Shown here piece after piece: positions 17,914 through 25,927 of a stretch of 64,000 nt of DNA. The notes under the pieces were generated by a model. That model did no database searches. It was not told the origin of the DNA and saw nothing but the letters and a program-made list of their open reading frames with translations. The first letter of the stretch is position 1, and each line of letters opens with the position of its first letter. Made by a program: the position numbers and the translations under genes. The DNA comes from Tersicoccus sp. Bi-70 (GTDB lineage Bacteria > Actinomycetota > Actinomycetes > Actinomycetales > Micrococcaceae), in the NCBI RefSeq assembly GCF_001968825.1, contig NZ_MIEU01000010.1, forward strand, positions 310,001 through 374,000, in the 5' to 3' direction.

Positions 17914-18639
17914 GTGGCGAAGCAAGGCGGGTCCACGGAGGAGAAGGCCAGCACGCGACGGCCGCTCAGCCGCGATCGCGTGGTTCAGGAGGCCATCGCC
18001 TTCATCGACGAGCGCAGCATCAATCAGCTGACCATGCGCTCCCTCGGTGCCCGCCTCGGCGTCGAGGCCATGTCGCTGTACCGCTACGTCAACGGTCGGG
18101 AGGATCTGCTGGAAGCCATCGTCGCGGCCCTGGTGAATCGCGTCGAGGCGACGCCGCCGGCTGGTCACGAGCTGACGACGGACTGGCACGGCTATCTGCA
18201 GTGGATGGCGCACTCGGTGCGTGACATCGCCCTCGAGCATCCCGCCATCTTCCCGTTGATGGCGACGCGTCACCCGGCCGCCGCCTGGTTGCGGCCGCCG
18301 CTGCGCAGTCTGCGGGTGGTCGAGGAGTTCCTCGCTGCGCTGCTCGAACGGGGCTTCACCGAGGATCGCGCGGTCGAGGTCTACCGGGTGTTCACCAGTT
18401 TCCTGCTGGGGCAGCTGCTGCTCGAGGTCGCCCAGCGGGGGGTGTCCACGGCACCGGCCGAGGAGCCGCTCGACGAGGGGGACGCGGACCTGCCGAACCA
18501 GGACGAGGACCTCGACCTGTCACAGTTCCCGCTGGTCGCCCGCCTGCGGCCGCTGCTCTCGGAGGACCACTCCGACGAGGAGTTCGAGCGCTCCCTCGAG
18601 GCGCTGCTGGACCGGCTGGACCTGCTGTTCACCCAGTGA
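17914..18639 (+). CDS. TetR family transcriptional regulator
   Basis: A 241-residue regulator. The helix-turn-helix spans about residues 20-65 (LTMRSLGARLGVEAMSLYRYVNGREDLL). A TetR_C-type ligand domain follows, with an acidic insertion near 185-205 (EEPLDEGDADLPNQDEDLD). The GTG at 17914 was chosen for distance to the DNA-binding domain; GGACGGGAAGG lies upstream. It likely controls the divergent channel-like/DUF2382 genes through the operators at 17751-17800. Confidence 0.87.
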   Translation: MAKQGGSTEEKASTRRPLSRDRVVQEAIAFIDERSINQLTMRSLGARLGVEAMSLYRYVNGREDLLEAIVAALVNRVEATPPAGHELTTDWHGYLQWMAHSVRDIALEHPAIFPLMATRHPAAAWLRPPLRSLRVVEEFLAALLERGFTEDRAVEVYRVFTSFLLGQLLLEVAQRGVSTAPAEEPLDEGDADLPNQDEDLDLSQFPLVARLRPLLSEDHSDEEFERSLEALLDRLDLLFTQ

Positions 18640-18659
18640 CCCGGTGACCCGGTGACCCG
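18636..18659. repeat. three tandem copies of GTGACCCG
   Basis: The 8-mer GTGACCCG is repeated three times without gaps, and the first copy contains the stop codon of the TetR gene. Slippage in it would alter only the 3' untranslated region. Confidence 0.8.
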
Positions 18660-18735
18660 GTGGCGCAGGGCGCTGGCTACCTCGGCTACTCATGACGACC
18701 GTGCCGGCCGGCGCGTCCACAGCCGATGTGGTGTC

Positions 18736-19971
18736 TCAGCCGGTGCGACCCAGTTCTCGCCGCTCCGGCTGGTCGCCGTCGACGGCTGACGTCTCGGCTT
18801 CGTCCCGCAGGAACTCCACCGCCGTGAGCGTGCGCGGGGTGGTCTCGATGCCCTCCGGGCTGAGCTGTTCGGACCGGACGATGGTGGGGTCGAGGTCCGC
18901 GATCCTCCGTGCCGTGACGAACACGCGGCTCTCCAGCGAGCCGATCATCGTGTTGTAGCTCTCCACCGTGCGCCGCAGCGAGGTGCCCATGGCGGCCAGG
19001 CTCTTGCCGGTGGAGCCGAGCCGGTCGTACAGCTGCTGGGACAGCGTGAACAGTTCGCGGGCGTTCTCCGCGAGCGACTCCTGCCGCCACGAGAACGACA
19101 CCGCCTTCAGGGCCGCCAGCAGGGACACCGGTGAGACCAGCGCCACCTGCCGGGAGGCGGCGTGGTCCAGTAGCCCGGCGTCGGCGGTGAGCGCCGCCGC
19201 GAGGGCCGACTCGGCGGGCAGGAAGCACAGCACCAGTTCCGGGCTCTCCGCGCGACCCTCCCAGTACTTCTTGCCCGCGAGGGCGTCCACGTGGGCGCGC
19301 ACGGCCTTGGCGTGCTTGGCCATCCACGCCGCGCGCTCGGCGTCGTCGTCGGCTTCCTGCGCCTCGAGGTAGGAGGACAGGGGAGCCTTCGCGTCGAGGA
19401 CGAGCTCCTTGCCACCGGGCAGGGCGACGACCATGTCCGGCCGCTGCAGCACCCGGACGCCATCGGCGTCGGTCCGCTCGCCGTGTACCTGCTCGGTGAA
19501 GTGCACGTGGGGCAGCATGCCGGCCGCCTCGACCACCCGGCGCAGCTGAGCCTCGCCCCACATGCCCCGTGCCGAGGTCGACCGCAGCGCACCGGCGAGG
19601 GAGGACGTCGCCACCTGCAGCTCGCCGTTCGCGGTCCGCGCGTCCCGCAGCGCCTCGTGGATGCCGCCGTACTGCTCGGCCCGCTCGCGCTCCATCACCC
19701 GGACGTGCTGCTCGACGGCGGCGAGCTTCTCCTGCACCGGGGCCAGGGCCCGGAGGACGTCGAGCTGTTCCCGGTTGTGCGCGTCGGACGCCACGGCCCG
19801 CTGTTCGAGCTGCCGGCAGGCCTCGCGGGCCTGCGCCAGTTCGAGACCGAGGGCGTGCGCGCGGGCGTCACCCGCACCCGCGGTGGAGGCCCGGCGGGCG
19901 ACGGCGAAACCGAGGCCCGCACCGATCACGAGGGTCAGCAGGGCCAGCAGCAGAGCGGCGAGAACGTCCAT
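18736..19971 (-). CDS. rmuC: DNA recombination protein RmuC
   Basis: A 411-residue RmuC. An N-terminal membrane helix (residues 4-27) is followed by a coiled-coil region (about 45-130), then the nuclease-like core with RGMWGEAQLRRVVEAAGM, RPDMVVALPGGKELVLDAKAPL and SPVSLLAALKAVSFSWRQE. RmuC is thought to limit inversions at short inverted repeats and resembles restriction-endonuclease folds. It is divergent from ychF. Confidence 0.92.
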   Translation of the reverse strand: MDVLAALLLALLTLVIGAGLGFAVARRASTAGAGDARAHALGLELAQAREACRQLEQRAVASDAHNREQLDVLRALAPVQEKLAAVEQHVRVMERERAEQYGGIHEALRDARTANGELQVATSSLAGALRSTSARGMWGEAQLRRVVEAAGMLPHVHFTEQVHGERTDADGVRVLQRPDMVVALPGGKELVLDAKAPLSSYLEAQEADDDAERAAWMAKHAKAVRAHVDALAGKKYWEGRAESPELVLCFLPAESALAAALTADAGLLDHAASRQVALVSPVSLLAALKAVSFSWRQESLAENARELFTLSQQLYDRLGSTGKSLAAMGTSLRRTVESYNTMIGSLESRVFVTARRIADLDPTIVRSEQLSPEGIETTPRTLTAVEFLRDEAETSAVDGDQPERRELGRTG

Positions 19972-20099
19972 GTGTCCACGGTCTCACCGGCCACCGACAG
20001 AACTCGTGAGGCCGGTCTGAAGTCGTCGGCGGTCGAGCGGACGAAGGTGCTCGGTGCACGGTCACGTCGTCGCCGACGGAACGCGTGGCGGTCCGCCCG

Positions 20100-20105
20100 T
20101 AGAAT
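20100..20105 (+). promoter_or_regulatory. -10-like TAGAAT upstream of ychF
   Basis: TAGAAT ends eight bases before the GTG at 20114, giving an almost leaderless mRNA. No Shine-Dalgarno sequence is visible. An ATG at 20104 is out of frame. Confidence 0.5.
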
Positions 20106-20113
20106 GGACGACC

Positions 20114-21199
20114 GTGGCTCTCACTATCGGTATCGTCGGTCTGCCCAACGTCGGCAAGTCCACCCTCTTCAACGCGCTGACGCGCAACCAGGTGCTCGCC
20201 GCGAACTACCCGTTCGCGACCATCGAGCCGAACATCGGGGTGGTGAACCTGCCGGATCCGCGCCTGGACCAGCTCGCCGAGCTGTTCTCGTCGGCGCGCG
20301 TGATGCCCGCGACCGTGTCTTTCGTCGACATCGCCGGCATCGTCAAGGGCGCCAGCGAGGGGGAGGGCCTCGGCAACCAGTTCCTCGCCAACATCCGCGA
20401 GGCGCAGGCGATCGCCCAGGTGGTGCGCGTGTTCGACGACCCGGACGTCATTCACGTCGACGGCAGGATCGACGCCGCCTCCGACATGGAGACCATCAAC
20501 ACCGAGCTGATCCTCGCCGACCTGCAGACCCTCGAGAAGGCGCTGCCGCGGGTCGAGAAGGAAGTGAAGATCAAGAAGCGGGACGCCGCCGAGCTCGCCG
20601 AGCTGCAGAAGGCGCAGGCCGTGCTGGAGCGCGGTGGCACGATCTTCTCCTCGATCGACTCCGACAAGCTCGAGATGGAGCACCTGCGGGAGCTGAGCCT
20701 GCTCACGGCCAAGCCGTTCATCTACGTGTTCAATGCTGACGCCGATGTCCTCGCCGACGAGGCGAAGCGGAAGCAGCTGGCCGACCTGGTGGCCCCGGCC
20801 GACACCGTGTTCCTCGACGCGAAGCTGGAGTCCGAGCTGGTGGAACTCTCCGAGGAGGAGGCCCGCGAGATGCTCGAGATGGAGGGGCAGACCGAATCGG
20901 GCCTGGGCCAGCTCGCGCGCGTCGGCTTCCACACCCTCGGGCTGCAGACCTACCTGACGGCGGGGCCGAAGGAAGCGCGCGCCTGGACGATCAATGCCGG
21001 CGACACCGCGCCCCAGGCCGCGGGCGTCATCCACACCGACTTCCAACGCGGCTTCATCAAGGCCGAGATCGTCTCGTTCGAGGACCTGGTGGACGCCGGG
21101 TCAATGGCGGAGGCGAAGTCCCGCGGCAAGGTCCGCATGGAGGGCAAGGACTACGTCATGCACGACGGCGACGTGGTGGAGTTCCGCTTCAACGTGTGA
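20114..21199 (+). CDS. ychF: redox-regulated ATPase YchF
   Basis: A 361-residue Obg-family P-loop NTPase. GLPNVGKSTLFNAL (G1) is near residues 8-21, DIAGIVKGASEGEGLGNQFL (G3 region) near 70, and the TGS-like C-terminus ends in DGDVVEFRFNV. YchF binds ribosomes and prefers ATP to GTP. The GTG at 20114 gives the canonical N-terminus (MALTIGIVGLPNVGKST). Its last codons overlap the left copy of a 19-bp direct repeat bounding a foreign insert, but the protein itself is complete. Confidence 0.95.
   Translation: MALTIGIVGLPNVGKSTLFNALTRNQVLAANYPFATIEPNIGVVNLPDPRLDQLAELFSSARVMPATVSFVDIAGIVKGASEGEGLGNQFLANIREAQAIAQVVRVFDDPDVIHVDGRIDAASDMETINTELILADLQTLEKALPRVEKEVKIKKRDAAELAELQKAQAVLERGGTIFSSIDSDKLEMEHLRELSLLTAKPFIYVFNADADVLADEAKRKQLADLVAPADTVFLDAKLESELVELSEEEAREMLEMEGQTESGLGQLARVGFHTLGLQTYLTAGPKEARAWTINAGDTAPQAAGVIHTDFQRGFIKAEIVSFEDLVDAGSMAEAKSRGKVRMEGKDYVMHDGDVVEFRFNV
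21168..21186 (+). repeat. left copy of a 19-bp direct repeat (candidate attachment site)
   Basis: GCGACGTGGTGGAGTTCCG within the last codons of ychF. The identical 19-mer recurs at 23217-23235, just where the A+T-rich segment ends. Confidence 0.75.
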
Positions 21200-21383
21200 T
21201 CTGAGAGCTCGCAATCCCTACGGCTCTGGTGGCGTGCTCACGTAACCATCCGCCATCGGAGTGTCAGAGCAAGTCTTGAGGTCGACCGTGCTATGAATCT
21301 CGTAAAGGACTCCGTCAAGGAGTCGAATTATTGTGATGCAAGATAGGATCATTGGAGATTGACTGTATTAAGAGGGGGTAATC

Positions 21384-22343
21384 TTGCATCGTCGCAGCGT
21401 GGGGCTCACTGCTCTGAGTCGAAGAGTCGCCAAGAAGCAGGATCGAGGTAAACTCGATGCGGTGAATGGTGTAGACCTACTCCACGGCTTTTTCGGATGG
21501 GTAACCAATCTTGATCCGATCCGCGACGACGACAAAGGGTCGTATGTAAGAGTTGCTGATGTGGTACCGGCAGGGCGATCCGTGTTAGTGACCGTCGAAG
21601 CTGGCCGCTTTGGTGAGCCTGGGAACACTTGGGAAGTTTACACCCATTCACTATCACACACTCGCACGAGCAACGAAGCCACCGTTCAACGAAGTCGATT
21701 GCTCTTTATTCTGCCTGTAGCCTCTACTGTAGGTATATTCGCCGTTGAGTCGGTCGCAGGATCGGCGGGAGGCGCTGCGCTCGTCGATAAATTCAAGGCG
21801 GCGTGTCTATCGCGCTGGGATAAAGACTATTGGCCTCTGGATCGCATCTACGAGAAAGAGGACTGGTTCGCTCTATCCGAATTGAAGCAATTGACGGCGG
21901 TTTACCACAGATGGTCGCGGGACATCGGCGATGGTTCCCAGCCGCGGCGCGTGGTAGGGAGGCTAGAGCGCCATCTCTACCCTGTGGAGGGCGAAGCATC
22001 CCTGCCGAAGCGACTCTGGGATGAGATCCGGCGAGGAGACATGACTGCCTCCTCAATTATTGGTTCAGAGATCGATGACGGGGGCGACGATCCGGATGCA
22101 GTGCTGGCCCAAGTCAGCAGCCACGGACGTACGAAGCAGATCGAGCTTGGGAACCATCGGACGCCTACCGTCCGAGAGGTGCTGTCGGACGCGGGCGACC
22201 CGCCACCTGCGGATCACGAGTTCGTCGAGCGATGCAGGCTCATCGCGGATGAGCACTACCAGGGGATGACAGGCAAGGCGCTTCCCGTGGATACTGTCAG
22301 TGGGGACTGGGACGATGACGCCCTGAACTCAACTTGGGAGTGA
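21384..22343 (+). CDS. soluble protein of unknown function, first gene of the island pair
   Basis: A 319-residue protein starting at TTG (21384) with AGAGGGGG five bases upstream. No membrane segments. The N-terminal 20 residues are basic. A segment at about 106-140 (LLFILPVASTVGIFAVESV ...) is followed by GSAGGAALVDKF, in a middle domain of alternating strands, and the last 110 residues are acidic. I do not recognise a family. The arrangement (a soluble protein of about 300 residues coupled to a small four-helix membrane protein) resembles phage lambda RexA/RexB, and the middle segment is loosely reminiscent of RexA. That is an inference from architecture only. Base composition differs strongly from the flanks. 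Confidence 0.75.
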   Translation: MHRRSVGLTALSRRVAKKQDRGKLDAVNGVDLLHGFFGWVTNLDPIRDDDKGSYVRVADVVPAGRSVLVTVEAGRFGEPGNTWEVYTHSLSHTRTSNEATVQRSRLLFILPVASTVGIFAVESVAGSAGGAALVDKFKAACLSRWDKDYWPLDRIYEKEDWFALSELKQLTAVYHRWSRDIGDGSQPRRVVGRLERHLYPVEGEASLPKRLWDEIRRGDMTASSIIGSEIDDGGDDPDAVLAQVSSHGRTKQIELGNHRTPTVREVLSDAGDPPPADHEFVERCRLIADEHYQGMTGKALPVDTVSGDWDDDALNSTWE

Positions 22344-22349
22344 GTGTCC

Positions 22350-22883
22350 ATGATCACCGTAGATCGCGAGTCAAATCCAGTCACTGAGCGAGCCCATCGG
22401 CGAATGCCCAACTACGCGTCGACTTACCGGCATTTTCTTTCCCGCGCGATCTTGTGGTCGCAAGTTGCGACGCACCTAATCTTGCCGCTCTTTGTCTTCG
22501 CGCTGGCGTTATACGCAAATCTTCAACTTCGATTCGTGTCTCAGGTAACCGCAGGTATCGCAATCCTTGCCGGTTTTCTCTTTACCCTGTTGGTTTTCAT
22601 TTTTCAACTACGTGCTGACGTTGGGCAGTCGACCACCATGGGCGTGAACGTCGCGCTCAAACGACTAATTGACGAATTGTTTGTTACCGTTGGTCACGCT
22701 ATCATAGTTTCCGTGACCTTGGTGGGCTGGTTGATGTATCTGTCTACAACAATGCAAAATGAAGGTGACCCACTGCCAGCGGCGGTGTCGGCACTAATTT
22801 GTCTGGCGACCTCTCACCTTATCGCCTTGTTGTGGACAATTACCAAGCGAACTCGAGTGGCATACGGCGAGCTTCTTCACTGA
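22350..22883 (+). CDS. small four-helix membrane protein, second gene of the island pair
   Basis: A 177-residue membrane protein with hydrophobic helices at about 36-58, 62-86, 110-131 and 143-164 and short hydrophilic ends. No known motif. The ATG at 22350 has GGGAG nine bases upstream; a GTG at 22344 directly after the preceding stop is an alternative, and either way the genes are tightly coupled. A four-helix protein partnered by a soluble protein would fit an abortive-infection membrane effector such as RexB (also four helices). This is a hypothesis; a transporter or structural partner is possible. Confidence 0.75.
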   Translation: MITVDRESNPVTERAHRRMPNYASTYRHFLSRAILWSQVATHLILPLFVFALALYANLQLRFVSQVTAGIAILAGFLFTLLVFIFQLRADVGQSTTMGVNVALKRLIDELFVTVGHAIIVSVTLVGWLMYLSTTMQNEGDPLPAAVSALICLATSHLIALLWTITKRTRVAYGELLH

Positions 22884-22886
22884 AGT

Positions 22887-23060
22887 ATGAGATCAGCGTA
22901 CAGTGCTGCGGCACTTCTTGGTTTCGTTTTGAGCGAGTGCGTTCGTAGCTCTGGCGCGGAAGGCGGCCAGCGCAATAGATCGCGACCAAAGCGATGGTTG
23001 TCTGTATACGATCGAAAACTACGTGAGATTGCTGAGCATGTTTTCACGCCTAGTTCCTAG
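22887..23060 (+). CDS. possible 57-residue ORF downstream of the island pair
   Basis: An ATG three bases after the membrane-protein stop opens a 57-residue frame ending at TAG (23058-23060). The N-terminus is hydrophobic (AAALLGFVLSEC) and the rest basic (RNRSRPKRW). There is no ribosome-binding site and no similarity I recognise. The stop lies in the dyad GCCTAG-N3-CTAGGC (23048-23062). It may be chance. Confidence 0.25.
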   Translation: MRSAYSAAALLGFVLSECVRSSGAEGGQRNRSRPKRWLSVYDRKLREIAEHVFTPSS

Positions 23061-23345
23061 GCATTACTACAAGTACGCCGAATCGGGCGATCGCATGGCT
23101 ACGTGAGCTTTCGGAGCAGGTCTTTGCAGGCCGAGATGATCTAGTTCGGTGGACGTCGGGTCGAAGGCGGAAGACAAATCCTGAGCGGTAAGTGAAGGCC
23201 CGCGCCGTGTATGAATGCGACGTGGTGGAGTTCCGGTGCAGCGGGGTTGCCTGGCCTCCTAGGGCCGACGACAAAGGGGCTACCCGACTGGAATCGCCTG
23301 CTCCTCGTCATTGTCCTGAGTGCTCAGGGTCGTCAGAGCCCGGTT
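23061..23345. other. non-coding right end of the island and its junction
   Basis: No convincing gene on either strand. Base composition returns to GC-rich after about 23190. Upstream of the right repeat, the frame reads KARAVYECDVVEFR, which resembles the YchF C-terminus (DYVMHDGDVVEFR). The right junction may therefore hold a decayed copy of the ychF 3' end. Confidence 0.55.
23217..23235 (+). repeat. right copy of the 19-bp direct repeat
   Basis: Identical to 21168-21186 and read in the same codon phase (DVVEFR). Bases after it (GTGCAGC) differ from those after the left copy (CTTCAAC). Confidence 0.75.
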
Positions 23346-24164
23346 TCAGTTGCCGTGGGCCTCCACCGACACCGGCTGCCACTCGTTCCACGTGGCCAGG
23401 CGTGATTCGTAGTCCTTCGTCGCGATGCCCAGCGGCGCCTTGCCGAAGAAGATGCGCAGGGGCGGGTTCTCCGCGTCGACGACCTTGAGGATCGCGCTCC
23501 GGGTGGCCTTCGGGTCGCCCGGGTTGTTCGCGGAGGGACGGCTCGCCGCCGCCTCACGCACCGAGGCGTACTCCTCCATCTCCTCGCTGTGCGTGGCGGA
23601 CGGACCGGACCAGTCGGTGGAGAACCCGCCGGGCTCGATCAGCGTCACCTTGATGCCGAAGCCGGCCACCTCCTGCGCCAGCGACTGGGAGAAGCCCTCC
23701 AGCGCCCACTTCGATGCGTGGTACGCGCCGACGGTCGGGAAAGCGCTGATCCCGCCGATGCTGGACACCTGGATGATGTGCCCCGACCCCTGCTCGCGCA
23801 TGATCGGAAGGGCCGCTTGGGTGACCCAGAGCGCACCGAAGAGATTGGTCTCCAGCTGCGCCCGGACATCCGCCTCGGCCAGCTCCTCGATCATGCCGAA
23901 GTGCCCGTAGCCGGCGTTGTTGACGACGACGTCGAGGCGGCCGAAGTGCTCGGCGGCCTGCTGGACGGCCGCGACGTCGGCATCCCGCTCCGTGACATCG
24001 AGCTGGATCGGCAGGAAGGTATCGCTGTACTTCTCGGCGAGGTCGCGGATCGTGTCGAGCTTGCGCGCGGTGCCGGCGACGTTGTCGCCTCGCTCCAGGG
24101 CCGCTTCGGCCCACTCCCGCCCGAAGCCCTTGGATGCCCCCGTGATGAACCAGGTCGTGGTCAT
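23346..24164 (-). CDS. SDR family oxidoreductase
   Basis: A 272-residue classical short-chain dehydrogenase. TGASKGFG is at residues 8-15, NNAGYG near 86, the catalytic Ser in QVSSIGGISA near 138, and YHASK near 151-155. The substrate loop and the C-terminus (APLGIATKDYESRLATW) resemble actinobacterial SDRs annotated as oxidoreductases of unknown substrate. The ATG at 24164 is preceded by AAAGGAC. It lies directly to the right of the island junction. Confidence 0.88.
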   Translation of the reverse strand: MTTTWFITGASKGFGREWAEAALERGDNVAGTARKLDTIRDLAEKYSDTFLPIQLDVTERDADVAAVQQAAEHFGRLDVVVNNAGYGHFGMIEELAEADVRAQLETNLFGALWVTQAALPIMREQGSGHIIQVSSIGGISAFPTVGAYHASKWALEGFSQSLAQEVAGFGIKVTLIEPGGFSTDWSGPSATHSEEMEEYASVREAAASRPSANNPGDPKATRSAILKVVDAENPPLRIFFGKAPLGIATKDYESRLATWNEWQPVSVEAHGN

Positions 24165-24268
24165 GGTGCTGTCCTTTCGATCGTGTACACGCTGTCTCTC
24201 TGGCGCCAACGCGCGACCACGGCGAAGACTTCCCCGTGACCCGATCTCGTCCGTGACAGGATTGGGCC

Positions 24269-24820
24269 GTGGCCTCGATCCAGACCCTCAGCGACGCGGA
24301 CCGGCGCACCATCGCCCGCTGGGCGGCGGCCTGCGCCGAGCGGGTGCTCCCGCTGGTCGACGTCGAGCCCGCCGCCCTGGACCAGGTGCACGACGCTGTC
24401 ACGCGCACCCGGGCCTACAGTGCGGGGGAGAGCACGGCCGCCGAAAAGATCGCCCAGCGGATGATCGCGGTCAAGGCCGCGAGCAGGGCGAGCACGCCCG
24501 CCGGTGCGGCCGCCGCCCGCTCGGCCGCGCAGGCCTCGGGCGTCGCCCACCTCGCCGCGCACGCGCTCGGTGCGGCCGCCTACGCCGTCAAGGCCGTCTC
24601 CCTCGCCCACCCGGGGTCCCCGGAGGCGGAACAGGCGGAGATCCGCTGGCAGCTCGAGCACCTCACGGCCGACGAGCGCGCCGTGCTCCGACGCCTCCCG
24701 GCCCTGGGCGCCGACTCGTCCGGCCCACTCGGGCCGGGGCTGCTCGCCCGCGGCATCCTGGGGGACGTCATCCGCCGGATCCAGGCGGAGGTCGGCAGCG
24801 GCGACGCGGTGGTCGAATGA
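24269..24820 (+). CDS. Imm-5-like putative immunity protein
   Basis: A 183-residue all-alpha, Ala-rich protein with WAAACAERVLPLVD near the N-terminus and repeated Ala-rich helices (AAHALGAAAYAVKAV) in the middle. This matches the pattern of proteins annotated as putative immunity proteins (Imm-5-like domain). No toxin gene is adjacent, so the immunity role is only by family name. It starts at GTG and its stop overlaps the next ATG (ATGA), coupling it to an acetyltransferase. Confidence 0.65.
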   Translation: MASIQTLSDADRRTIARWAAACAERVLPLVDVEPAALDQVHDAVTRTRAYSAGESTAAEKIAQRMIAVKAASRASTPAGAAAARSAAQASGVAHLAAHALGAAAYAVKAVSLAHPGSPEAEQAEIRWQLEHLTADERAVLRRLPALGADSSGPLGPGLLARGILGDVIRRIQAEVGSGDAVVE

Positions 24821-25314
24821 GACCGGAGCCCACCGCGAGGATCAGCCTGCGTGCTCTCCGCCTCGAGGACGCATCAGTGATGGCCGAGGTGCTGGCGGAC
24901 CCGTCCCTCTACGCATTCACCGGCGGCGAGCCGCCGACGGTCGAGCAGTTGCACGATCGGTACGCCGCACAGCTGCGCGGAGGACCCGCCGGCGGCGGCG
25001 AACGATGGGTGAACCTGATCGTGCTCCAGGGCACGCAACCGGTCGGATACGTCCAGGCCACCATCCCGGACGACGACGGGCCGGCCACGATCGCCTGGGT
25101 GATCGGCCGGCCGTGGCAGGTGCGCGGACTCGCCTGGCGGGCGGCGTCCCTGCTCCTGGCCGAGCTGGCGGATCTCGGGGTGACCCGGGTGATCGCCCAC
25201 ATCGACCCGGCGCACGAGGCGTCCCGTCGCGTCGCCGCGCGGCTCGGGCTGGAACCGACGTCCGTGGCCGTCGACGGGGGAACCCGGTGGGTGGGCAGCA
25301 CCGGCGCTCCCTGA
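24817..25314 (+). CDS. GNAT family N-acetyltransferase
   Basis: A 165-residue GNAT protein of the RimJ/L-like kind: ISLRALRLEDASVMAEVLAD at the start, WVIGRPWQVRGLAWRAASLLLAEL as the acetyl-CoA-binding region near 92-115, and a C-terminal VIAHIDPAHEASRRVAARLGL. It transfers acetyl groups from acetyl-CoA to an amine, but the acceptor is unknown. Coupled to the upstream immunity-like gene by a four-base overlap. Confidence 0.82.
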   Translation: MRPEPTARISLRALRLEDASVMAEVLADPSLYAFTGGEPPTVEQLHDRYAAQLRGGPAGGGERWVNLIVLQGTQPVGYVQATIPDDDGPATIAWVIGRPWQVRGLAWRAASLLLAELADLGVTRVIAHIDPAHEASRRVAARLGLEPTSVAVDGGTRWVGSTGAP

Positions 25315-25353
25315 GCGGCCACTGCTGGGCAGAGACGCGTGAGACGACGCAGC

Positions 25354-25794
25354 TCACTCCGCGCGCGGCCGCCGGCGGGCTTGCTTGACCTCGGCCCGCT
25401 GCCGTTTCGCCTCGAGCCGACGCCGTCGGGAGCCGCGGGTCGGCCTGGTCGGCCGGCGCGGGATCGGCGGTGCCGCCGCCTCCCGCAGGAGCGCCGCGAG
25501 ACGCTCGCGGGCCGCGGTGCGATTGCGGTATTGCGAGCGGTGCTCGGAAGCCTCGACGGTGAGGACGGTGCCGGCGAGCCGGCCCGCCAGTACCCGGAGC
25601 AGACGTGCACGCAGCACGTCGTCCAGCGCCGTGGTGGCGGCCAGATCCAGGCTCAGCTGCACCCGCGAGTCGGCCGTGTTCACGCCCTGCCCACCCGGGC
25701 CGGACGCATGGGAGAAGCGCTCGACCAGGTCCGAGCCGGGCACCACGAGCCCGTGCGGCACGCCGGGCCCGGGCGGCACCTGCAGATCGTCCAT
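25354..25794 (-). CDS. arfB: alternative ribosome-rescue factor ArfB (YaeJ-like)
   Basis: A 146-residue class I release-factor-like peptidyl-tRNA hydrolase. The GGQ motif is in SGPGGQGVNT near residue 40, followed by the RF catalytic-domain pattern (DSRVQLSLDL ...). The C-terminal tail from about 120 is Arg/Lys-rich (RRRRLEAKRQRAEVKQARRR), the part that in ArfB inserts into the empty mRNA channel of a stalled ribosome. There is no codon-recognition domain. The ATG at 25794 gives the normal family length. Confidence 0.9.
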   Translation of the reverse strand: MDDLQVPPGPGVPHGLVVPGSDLVERFSHASGPGGQGVNTADSRVQLSLDLAATTALDDVLRARLLRVLAGRLAGTVLTVEASEHRSQYRNRTAARERLAALLREAAAPPIPRRPTRPTRGSRRRRLEAKRQRAEVKQARRRPRAE

Positions 25795-25855
25795 CGTCCC
25801 AGTGTGACCGCTCCTGAGCGCGGACGAGGCAGCAGAGACCGATCGTCCAACAGAA

Positions 25856-25884
25856 CAAGTACTTGCCAAAGTGGAAAATACTTG
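25856..25884 (+). promoter_or_regulatory. candidate operator: alternating AAGT/ACTT half-sites
   Basis: CAAGTACTTG (25856-25865) is a perfect palindrome. A second AAGT-N7-ACTT dyad is at 25869-25883, and TACTTG recurs at 25879-25884. It sits about 45 bases before a small operon that ends with a winged-helix regulator, the likely ligand. A -35-like TTGCCA at 25863-25868 overlaps it. Confidence 0.6.
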
Positions 25885-25927
25885 TCACACTGATTGCATG
25901 AAACGTCGAGACCTCGAGGAGAGCACC

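Larger units (their letters stand above)
21187..23216 (+). mobile_element. candidate 2-kb genomic insert at the 3' end of ychF
   Basis: This segment is visibly richer in A+T than everything around it and uses codons otherwise rare here, including TTA at 21585 and 22509. It carries two convincing genes and a possible third, in one direction. It is bracketed by the 19-bp repeat, whose left copy is in ychF. No integrase, transposase or inverted terminal repeat is visible, so it may be a non-autonomous element, a remnant, or a cassette moved by homologous recombination. Confidence 0.6.

Noticed and set aside
23050-23274. 74-codon minus-strand frame at the right end of the island
   Set aside because: No ribosome site, no codon bias, and it crosses the repeat junction where composition changes.
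21187-23345. Integrase, transposase or phage structural gene in the A+T-rich insert
   Set aside because: No such frame on either strand; remaining frames there are short and lack motifs.
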